DNA of 64,000 nucleotides from contig OZ244865.1 in assembly GCA_965221075.1 (NCBI GenBank), positions 868,001 to 932,000 on the forward strand, given 5' to 3'. Positions within the stretch are counted from its first letter, which is position 1; each line of letters begins with the position of its first letter. Source of the DNA: UBA2970 sp965221075 (GTDB taxonomy: Bacteria; Verrucomicrobiota; Verrucomicrobiia; Limisphaerales; AAA164-E04). Under the pieces are notes generated by a model. The model was not told the origin of the DNA. It did not search any database and saw only the letters and a list, made by a program, of their open reading frames with translations. Made by a program: the position numbers and the translations under genes. Below are positions 53,381 to 60,550 of this stretch, piece by piece.

Positions 53381-56278
53381 CTAGGGCACCGCCCGGACGA
53401 ACCTGGCTCCGGCTCCGGCGGGCAGGGAGAAGGAGGGAGGGACCGCCCCGGCGATCGGCGTCCAGGGGCCGGTAACCGCGTCGGCCTGCTCCAGGGCCCG
53501 TCCGGACCATTCGATCGCCAGGCTGCCCCGGGAAAGCGACACGGCGGCGATCCCCGCCGGTTCCGCGGCGGCCCTGCCTCCGGTCACCAGGGCGTTGTCG
53601 AAGAGGCCGATGGTCTGGTTGCCCACGATGTCGCCTTCGGCGTCGCTGGGGCCGATGTCGTCGGCGTAGGCCCCGATGCCGAAGGCGAGGTCCTCGGCGT
53701 GGGGGAAGGGCAGCCAGGGTCCCGGGACTCCGTCGAGGTAGAGGCGGGCGGTGGCGCCGTCGAGGACCATCGAGACCAGGTGGCTGCCCCGGTCGTCGAA
53801 GGGTTCGCCGTCGAAGGCGCGGATGTTGATCCCGTCTCCCGAGATCTCGTTTTCGTCGGCTCCCCCGCTCCGGTTGTACCGCCATCCGAAGTCGCGCCCG
53901 TCGTGGGTGGTGTGGTCGGAGAAGAAGATGTACTGGTCCCCGCTGCGGGCCCAGATCCCGGTCCGGCTCTCGGAGCTGGCCCCGGCGGCCAGGACGAAGT
54001 CCACCAGGCTGCGCTCGACGGAGAAGGTGAGGGGCTCTGAATCGGAGGCGGAGAAGGTCTCTCTGGTGAACGCCGCCAGGCCCGGCCACAGGGGGGCCTC
54101 CACCTCGACGTGGATGCGCAGGCGGCCGTCGGCCAGGCTCACCGAGGAGTCGGGCCCGGGCTTGGCCCTTCCGCTCTGGTTGAAGGAGGCGGACTCGATC
54201 TGCCAGAGGCCGGCGTCGAGCTGCGTTCCGTCGAAGCCGTCGGAGAGGAGAACCTCGGGACGGGGGTGCACGCGAAGATCGGCGGGAGGCCCGAGGCATG
54301 TCCCGTCCAGGCCGCCGGAGAGGGAGAAGACGGCGCTTCCGATCCCCCGGGGCTCGATCGCCACCGTCCGGGACCGGGGCGAACCGGCCGGGAAGACCAG
54401 ATCCAGGGAGCTGCCGGAGGCTCCCGCAGGGACCGCCACGGAGGGATCGCTGGAAGCCAGGGCCACCCTGACCTCCCGGTCTGCGGCCAGCAGGGGAACG
54501 CTCACCGTCATCTCCCCGCTCTGACCCAGGGTGATCGAGGGGGAGGGGGACTCCAGCCGTATGCAGGGCAGGGCGTAGGAGACCGATGCATTGGCGAACC
54601 GGGCGAGCACGTAGTCGCCACTGCGCTCGGTCTCGGACTGACCGTAGGTCCCGATACCGAAGCGGATTCCGCTGGATACGGGGAACGGGAACCGGCCCCC
54701 TGGAACGCCGTCAAGAGACACCTCGACCATGCTGCCGTCGGCGACCAGTCCGAGCCGGTAGGTGCCATTGCAGTCCATCCCCGAGAAGGCCGGGATCACC
54801 GTGCCGGTCCCGCTGGGCGAGCCGGGGTTGACGTTGACATGCCAGGTGGCCGCTTCCGAATTGATCCCGTCCTTGTACTGCTGCGAGAAGAACAGGTAGC
54901 GGGACCGATCGGAGTTGGAGAGGAAGATCCCCGAGCGGGAGGCGCTGTTGGCCTCCACCGAAACGCGGTCTACCTTAGCCACCAGGTTGATGTCGGGAGT
55001 CGCCAGAAACGAGTCCTGGGTCCATGCCCAGTCTCCGGACCAGTAATTGGTGGAAAGCGATCCATGCCCGATCCTCAGTGTCTTCGGCATCGGATTGTGC
55101 GGAAATCCGCGCTCCCAGATCGGAGACGAGTTGGATCTAAACTCCCTGTTCCTATCCTCCCAGTCTCGCAGGTTTTCACTACTTCTTCTCCAGTCGCCTG
55201 TATTGAACGAGAGGACCTCGCCGAACCCGCCGAACCGTTCCATGACGGTGACCCTGACGGTCCCAGCGGCGACCAGAAGATCGGAGCTCGACAGGGAGAG
55301 CTGGGTGGAACCGGCCGAGAGGCCATCGATGGGCACCTTCATCGACTCGGGCCCTCCGGCGGGAAACACGATCGAAAGGCGCCTATCCTGGGATCCGGAG
55401 GCTGTAGCGATTCGAGAGTCGCCGCTGGCCAGATGCACGGTCACCGGGTTTTCGGCGTTGGCCCCCTGCGATAGAGCGACTGTGATCTCGCCGGGAGGCC
55501 CTCCAGCCATCAGGACCAGTTCGGTCTCGGTGAAGGCGGCTCTCCCTGATCGCTCGATCTTCGGGTGCTCGATCCTCAGGTTGTCCCAGACGGTATCGGC
55601 GGTGCCGCCGTTGGCCCGGGCGTAGGAGCCGAAGCGGAAGATCACCGGCGAGAAGGGGAACTCCACCTCGGTGCCCAGCTCGCCGTCCAGGTAGAGCTTC
55701 ACCGTCCAGCCGTCCGCCACCATGCTCATGGTGTGGAGCAGCCCGTCGTTCTTCCCATCGAAGGCTCCGATTCTGATACCTGGCCAGGTGGGTGCGTTCC
55801 TGGGCTCCCGGATGTTGCGGTTGTAGTACCAGCCTCTTCTCCAGATGTCTGCGAAAAGGATGTAGCGGGACTCGGTCTCGTCGAAGACCCACAGGGCGCT
55901 GCGGGAGCCGGCTCCCTGCAATGCCGCCTTGACCCGGTCGATGTGCAGTGCGACTGGCGAGCCCGTGGTGGCCTCGAAGCTCTCCTTGATGCGCAGGGTG
56001 CTGCCCGGCCACTGAGTAGTGGTTTCTGCGAAGCGCATCACGCCGTCGCCTGGCTCGGCGTGGATGCCGCCCTTGTCTCCCTCGAAGAAGGATTCGGCCG
56101 GCTTGTACCAGTCGGGATTGATGGTGTTGGAAGAGAAGTCGTCCTCGAAGAGCACCTTCGCCGACTGCGGAAGGGCCTGTCCGGCGAGGGAAAGGAAAGC
56201 TAGCAGCGACAGCAGCCGGAGGAGGAAGTCAGTTTTCCGGGGAAAGGCGGATCCTGGAAGGAGAGCACGGGTATTCAT
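53381..56278 (-). CDS. Large secreted LamG-like repeat protein, array copy 1
   Basis: A 965-residue exported protein of unknown function. Signal peptide: residues 1-38 (FLLRLLSLLAFLSLAGQALPQ). Three LamG/concanavalin-like domains follow at about 42-237, 350-568 and 673-900. They start with LFEDDFSSN, a divergent segment and LLSDGFDGTQ, and share a [IL]LFxx/FFS strand (RYILFAD, RYLFFSQQ, QYIFFSD). Beta-sandwich domains at about 245-346 and 570-672 separate them (PVTVHLASGD, VRVALASSDPSVAVPAG). A C-terminal module (908-965, VTGPWTPIAGA) ends it. Residues 350-432 differ strongly from the paralogues. It is the last gene of the array in transcription order. Confidence 0.85.
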   Translation of the reverse strand: MNTRALLPGSAFPRKTDFLLRLLSLLAFLSLAGQALPQSAKVLFEDDFSSNTINPDWYKPAESFFEGDKGGIHAEPGDGVMRFAETTTQWPGSTLRIKESFEATTGSPVALHIDRVKAALQGAGSRSALWVFDETESRYILFADIWRRGWYYNRNIREPRNAPTWPGIRIGAFDGKNDGLLHTMSMVADGWTVKLYLDGELGTEVEFPFSPVIFRFGSYARANGGTADTVWDNLRIEHPKIERSGRAAFTETELVLMAGGPPGEITVALSQGANAENPVTVHLASGDSRIATASGSQDRRLSIVFPAGGPESMKVPIDGLSAGSTQLSLSSSDLLVAAGTVRVTVMERFGGFGEVLSFNTGDWRRSSENLRDWEDRNREFRSNSSPIWERGFPHNPMPKTLRIGHGSLSTNYWSGDWAWTQDSFLATPDINLVAKVDRVSVEANSASRSGIFLSNSDRSRYLFFSQQYKDGINSEAATWHVNVNPGSPSGTGTVIPAFSGMDCNGTYRLGLVADGSMVEVSLDGVPGGRFPFPVSSGIRFGIGTYGQSETERSGDYVLARFANASVSYALPCIRLESPSPSITLGQSGEMTVSVPLLAADREVRVALASSDPSVAVPAGASGSSLDLVFPAGSPRSRTVAIEPRGIGSAVFSLSGGLDGTCLGPPADLRVHPRPEVLLSDGFDGTQLDAGLWQIESASFNQSGRAKPGPDSSVSLADGRLRIHVEVEAPLWPGLAAFTRETFSASDSEPLTFSVERSLVDFVLAAGASSESRTGIWARSGDQYIFFSDHTTHDGRDFGWRYNRSGGADENEISGDGINIRAFDGEPFDDRGSHLVSMVLDGATARLYLDGVPGPWLPFPHAEDLAFGIGAYADDIGPSDAEGDIVGNQTIGLFDNALVTGGRAAAEPAGIAAVSLSRGSLAIEWSGRALEQADAVTGPWTPIAGAVPPSFSLPAGAGARFVRAVP

Positions 56279-56313
56279 CGCAATCTGCAAATCGTCAGAT
56301 TGTGGGGAGGCTC
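56276..56313 (-). promoter_or_regulatory. Conserved 35-bp intergenic spacer with inverted repeat
   Basis: Between the stop of copy 2 and the start of copy 1 the sequence AATCTG (56282-56287), 8 bases, CAGATT (56296-56301) forms a perfect 6-bp dyad ending 3 bp before the start codon. The same spacer precedes copies 2 and 3 with small changes. No Shine-Dalgarno sequence is visible, so the hairpin may control translation or be an operator. Confidence 0.4.
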
Positions 56314-59169
56314 CTAGGGCACCGCCCGGACGAACCTGGCTCCGTCTCCGGCGGGCAGGGAGAAGGAGGGAGGGACCGCCCCGGCGATCGGCGTCCAGGG
56401 GCCGGTAACCGCGTCGGCCTGCTCCAGGGCCCGTCCGGACCATTCGATCACCAGGCTGCCCCGGGAGAGCGACACGGCGGCGATCCCCGCCGGTTCCGCG
56501 GCGGCCCTGCCTCCGGTCACCATGGCGTTGTCGAAGAGGCCGATGGTCTGGTTGCCCACGATGTCGCCTTCGGCGTCGCTGGGGCCGATGTCGTCGGCGT
56601 AGGCCCCGATGCCGAAGGCGATGTCCTCGGCGTGGGGGAAGGGCAGCCAGGGTCCCGGGACTCCGTCGAGGTAGAGGCGGGCGGTGGCGCCGTCGAGGAC
56701 CATCGAGACCAGGTGGCTGCCCCGGTCGTCGAAGGCTTCGCCGTCGAAGGCGGGGATGTTGATCCCGTCTCCCGAGATCTCGTTTTCGTCGGCTCCCCCG
56801 CTCCGGTTGTACCTCCATCCGAAGTCGCGGCCGTCGTGGGTGGTGTGGTCGGAGAAGAAGATGTACTGGTCCCCGCTGCGGGCCCAGATTCCGGTCCGGC
56901 TCTCGGAGCTGGCCCCGGCGGCCAGGACGAAGTCCACCAGGCTGCGCTCGACGGAGAAGGTGAGGGGCTCGGAATCGGAGGCGGAGAAGGTCTCTCTGGT
57001 GAACGCCGCCAGGCCCGGCCACAGGGGGGCCTCCACCTCGACGTGGATGCGCAGGCGGCCGTCGGCCAGGCTCACCGAGGAGTCGGGCCCGGGCTTGCCC
57101 CTTCCGCTCTGGTTGAAGGAGGCGGACTCGACCTGCCAGAGGCCGGCGTCGAGCTGCGTTCCGTCGAAGCCGTCGGAGAGGAGAATCTCGGGACGGGGGT
57201 GCACGCGGAGATCGGCGGGAGGCCCGAGGCATGTCCCGTCCTGGCCGCCGGAGAGGGAGAAGACGGCGCTTCCGATCCCCCGGGGCTCGATCGCCACCGT
57301 CCGGGACCGGGGCGAACCGGCCGGGAAGACCAGATCCAGGGAGCCGCCGGGGGCTCCCGCAGGGACCGCCACGGAGGGGTCGCTGGAGGCCAGGGCCACC
57401 CTGACCTCCCGGTCGGCGGCCAGCCGGGGAACGCTCACCGTCATCTCCCCGCTCTGACCCAGGGTGATCGAGGGGGTGGGGGACTCCAGCCGTATGCAGG
57501 GCAGGGCGTAGGAGACCGATGCGTTGGCGAACCGGGCGAGCACGTAGTCGCCCTCGGACTGCCCGTAGGCCCCGACGGCGAAGCGGATGCCGCTGGACAC
57601 GGGGAACGGGAACCGCCCCCCCGGAACGCCGTCAAGAAACACCTCGACCATGCTGCCGTCGGCGATCAGCCCGAGCCGGTAGCTGCCATTGCTGTCCATC
57701 CCCGAGAAGGCGGGGATCACCGTGCCGGTCCCGAAGGACGAGCCGGGTTTGACGTTGACATGCCAGGTGGCCGCTCCCGAATCGATTCCGTCCTTGTACT
57801 GCTGCGAAAAGAACAGGTAGTGGGACCGGTTGGCGCTGGTCAGGAAGATTCCCGAGCGGGAGGTGCCGTCGGCCTCTACCGAAACGCGGTCAACCTCGGC
57901 CACCAGGTTGCTGTCGGGAGTCGCCAGGAACGAGTTCCGGTTCAATGCCGAGGCTCCGGTCCAGAAATTGGTGGTGTTCCAGGTCTCGATCCTCAGCTTC
58001 GTCGGTGCCTGGGCCTCGTGCCATTTTCCGATCTCCCAGTCCAGCCGGTGGGATAACCAGTGGGAGGGCCCAAGCTCCCAGTCGCCCAGGGTGTCTCTAC
58101 TTCCTCTCCAGTCATCAGGATTGGACGAGAGGACCTCGTCAAACCGTTCCAGGACGGTGATCCTGACGGTCCCGGCGGCGTCCAGATCGAAGCTCGACAG
58201 GGAGAGCTGGGTGGAACCGGCCGAGAGGCCATCGATGGGCACTTTCATCGACTCGGCCCCCCCGGCAGGAAACACGATCCAATGGTGCCTCCCCAGTGAT
58301 CCGGAGGCCGTAGCGATGCGAGGGTCGCCGCTGACCAGATGCACGGTCACCGGGGATTCGGCGTTGGCACCCTGCGGCAGAGCGACGGTGATCTCGCCGG
58401 GAGGCCCTCCAGCAATCAGGACCAGCTCGTTCTCGGTGAAGGAGGCTTTCTCTAACCGCTCGATCCTCAGGTTGTCCCAGACGGTCTCGGCGGTGCCGCT
58501 GTTGGCCCAGGCGTGGGAACCGAATTGGAAGCTCACCGGCGAGAAGGGGAACTCCACCTCGGCTCCCTGCTTGCCGTCCAGGTAGAGCTTCACCGTCGAG
58601 CCGTCCGCCACCATGCTCATGGTGTGGAGCAGCCCGTCGTCCTTCCCGTCGAAGGCTTCGATTCTAAGACCTGCCCCGGCGGGTACGTCCCCGGGCTCCA
58701 GGATCTTGCGGTTGTAGCGCCAGCCTCTTCTCCAGACGTCGGCGAAGAGGATGTAGCGGGACTCGGTCTCGTCGAAGATCCACAGGGCGCTGCGGGAACC
58801 GGCTCCCTGCCCTGCCTCCATTACCCGGTCGATGTGCAGTGCGACTGGCGAGGCCCCGGTGGCCTCGAAGCTCTCCTTGATGCGCAGGGTGCTGCCCGGC
58901 CACTGAGTAGTGTCGCCTGCGAAGCGCATCATGCCGTCGCCTGGCTCGACGTGGATGCCGCCCTTGTCTCCCTCGAAGAAGGATTCGGCCGGCTTGTACC
59001 AGTCGGGATTGATGGTGTTGGAAGAGAAGTCGTCCTCGAAGAGCACCTCCACCGACTGCGGAAGGGCCTGCCCGGCGAGGGAAAGGAAAGCGAGGAGCGA
59101 CAGCAGCCGGAGGAGGAAGCCTGTCTTACGGGGAAAGGCGGAGCCTTGGAGGAGAGCACGGGTATTCAT
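56314..59169 (-). CDS. Large secreted LamG-like repeat protein, array copy 2
   Basis: A 951-residue paralogue of copy 1 with the same signal peptide and domain order. The third LamG-like domain and C-terminal module are almost identical to copy 1: only about three differences in the last 165 bp of the gene. The first domain is also close (LFEDDFSSNTINPDWYKP unchanged). Residues 342-424 differ greatly (WLSHRLDWEIGKWHEAQ instead of the copy 1 sequence). It has a seven-residue deletion in the FGIGTYGQS region relative to copy 1. Start codon and upstream dyad are conserved. Likely outer-surface or secreted. Confidence 0.85.
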   Translation of the reverse strand: MNTRALLQGSAFPRKTGFLLRLLSLLAFLSLAGQALPQSVEVLFEDDFSSNTINPDWYKPAESFFEGDKGGIHVEPGDGMMRFAGDTTQWPGSTLRIKESFEATGASPVALHIDRVMEAGQGAGSRSALWIFDETESRYILFADVWRRGWRYNRKILEPGDVPAGAGLRIEAFDGKDDGLLHTMSMVADGSTVKLYLDGKQGAEVEFPFSPVSFQFGSHAWANSGTAETVWDNLRIERLEKASFTENELVLIAGGPPGEITVALPQGANAESPVTVHLVSGDPRIATASGSLGRHHWIVFPAGGAESMKVPIDGLSAGSTQLSLSSFDLDAAGTVRITVLERFDEVLSSNPDDWRGSRDTLGDWELGPSHWLSHRLDWEIGKWHEAQAPTKLRIETWNTTNFWTGASALNRNSFLATPDSNLVAEVDRVSVEADGTSRSGIFLTSANRSHYLFFSQQYKDGIDSGAATWHVNVKPGSSFGTGTVIPAFSGMDSNGSYRLGLIADGSMVEVFLDGVPGGRFPFPVSSGIRFAVGAYGQSEGDYVLARFANASVSYALPCIRLESPTPSITLGQSGEMTVSVPRLAADREVRVALASSDPSVAVPAGAPGGSLDLVFPAGSPRSRTVAIEPRGIGSAVFSLSGGQDGTCLGPPADLRVHPRPEILLSDGFDGTQLDAGLWQVESASFNQSGRGKPGPDSSVSLADGRLRIHVEVEAPLWPGLAAFTRETFSASDSEPLTFSVERSLVDFVLAAGASSESRTGIWARSGDQYIFFSDHTTHDGRDFGWRYNRSGGADENEISGDGINIPAFDGEAFDDRGSHLVSMVLDGATARLYLDGVPGPWLPFPHAEDIAFGIGAYADDIGPSDAEGDIVGNQTIGLFDNAMVTGGRAAAEPAGIAAVSLSRGSLVIEWSGRALEQADAVTGPWTPIAGAVPPSFSLPAGDGARFVRAVP

Positions 59170-59360
59170 TGCAATCTGCAAATCGTCGGATCGTGGGGAG
59201 GCTGGGTATTGCGCAGGAGGCGAAGATCGGTGATGGAAAAGGACCCTCGGATCGGCGATTGATCGCAGGCGAGCTCGGGGCGGGTGGCGCATTGTTGTCG
59301 TCACGGACGTCGCGGAAGGTTTGGGAGCTGCGCTCTTTGCATAATTCCAACAGGTTACTA

Positions 59361-59389
59361 GTGTCCTGTATGTAATAAGTATAGATCAA
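59361..59389 (+). repeat. Left terminal inverted repeat of the IS630-family element
   Basis: Begins GTGTCCTGTATG and ends TAGATCAA. It agrees with the right end at GTGT-CTGT, ATAA and TAGATCAA, with mismatches in between. Confidence 0.85.
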
Positions 59390-59439
59390 TGGCGGTTTTT
59401 ATGGTACAGTCCAGTTCGGCGCATACCAGCGCATTGATT

Positions 59440-60525
59440 ATGGGACGACCGATCACGATTCTGGAGCTTTCAGCAGACCAGGAAGCGGAGCTCAACCGGC
59501 GTGTGCGTGCTCTCACCACACCGGCACGAGATCTCCTGCGTGCACGCATCGTGCTGCTGCGAGCAGGAGGGAAGAGTCAGAGAGATGTGGCCAAAGAGGT
59601 GAGAACCTCGCAGCAGACTGTGTGCAAGTGGACGCAGCGCTTCGCCAAGGAGGGGCTCGATGGCCTGGTGGATCGCGAGGGCCGTGGCGTCAAGCCGAGC
59701 ATTCCCCAGGAAGTGGTCGAGAAGGTGATCGAGCTGGCGGGCCAGCGTGCGCCAGGCATCAAGCGGCGCAGCACCCGGACCACGGCGGCCGAAGTCGGCA
59801 TCTCGGCCTCCAGCGTCAGCAGCATCTGGCGGGCACACGGCCTCAAGCCCCATCTCAAGCGCAACTTCAAGCTCTCCAACGATCCCGAGTTCGAGGAGAA
59901 GTTCCGGGATGTCGTGGGCCTGTACCTGGATCCGCCGGAGAAAGCCGTGGTGTACTGCTCCGACGAGCAGTCGCAGATCCAGGCGCTGCAACGCACGCAG
60001 CCGGGCCTGCCGCTGGGCATGGGGCACATCCGCACCCAGACGCACGACTACTACCGGCACGGCACGATCACGCTCTTTGCGGCGATGAACTACCTGGACG
60101 GCAAGCTGATCCAGCGTCTGGAAAGCAGGCACACGCACGTGGAGTGGCTGCGCTTCCTCAAGCAGATCGAACGCGAAACCCCCGACGGGCTGGCCATCCA
60201 CATCATCGCCGACAACTACGCTACGCACAAGCACGCCAAGGTCAGGGCCTGGCTGGCCAAGCATCCGAGGATCACGATGCACTTCACTCCGACATCGAGC
60301 TCCTGGCTCAACATGGTCGAGCGGTTCTTTGCCGAGCTGACCACTGTGGTCCGAGACCAGAGCTACACCAGCGTCTCTCAACTCAAGAGCGCGATCCAGC
60401 GGCACCTGGCAGAGCACAACGCCGATCCCAAGCCCTTCAGGTGGGTTGCCAAGGGCGAGGATATCCTGGCGAAGATCAAGCGTGCCAGGGCACGGCTCGC
60501 AGAGTGCCAGGCCACAAGCGTTTGA
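59440..60525 (+). CDS. IS630-family transposase
   Basis: A 361-residue transposase. An N-terminal helix-turn-helix (RARIVLLRAGGKSQRDVAKEV, TVCKWTQRFAKEGL) is followed by a second wHTH-type region. The catalytic DDE residues are in VVYCSDEQSQ, HIIADNYATHKH and SSWLNMVERFFAEL. MGRPITILELSADQE at 59440 is the usual IS630 start; the frame opens earlier at 59389, which would add 17 residues running out of the left inverted repeat. No frameshift or stop, so it is probably active or recently active. Confidence 0.93.
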   Translation: MGRPITILELSADQEAELNRRVRALTTPARDLLRARIVLLRAGGKSQRDVAKEVRTSQQTVCKWTQRFAKEGLDGLVDREGRGVKPSIPQEVVEKVIELAGQRAPGIKRRSTRTTAAEVGISASSVSSIWRAHGLKPHLKRNFKLSNDPEFEEKFRDVVGLYLDPPEKAVVYCSDEQSQIQALQRTQPGLPLGMGHIRTQTHDYYRHGTITLFAAMNYLDGKLIQRLESRHTHVEWLRFLKQIERETPDGLAIHIIADNYATHKHAKVRAWLAKHPRITMHFTPTSSSWLNMVERFFAELTTVVRDQSYTSVSQLKSAIQRHLAEHNADPKPFRWVAKGEDILAKIKRARARLAECQATSV

Positions 60526-60550
60526 TCTAGCTTTATAGAGCACAGTACAC
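60522..60550 (-). repeat. Right terminal inverted repeat of the IS630-family element
   Basis: Read on the minus strand it begins GTGTACTGTGCT and ends TAGATCAA, matching the left end. Its outermost base supplies the G of the TAG stop codon of array copy 3. Confidence 0.85.

Noticed and set aside
53168..54040. Long plus-strand open frames running antisense through the paralogue array, also at 56302-58056 and 61279-62694
   Set aside because: They mirror the minus-strand genes in every copy and give Gly/Arg/Pro-rich translations without a signal peptide or domain. They are expected shadows of a GC-rich coding strand.
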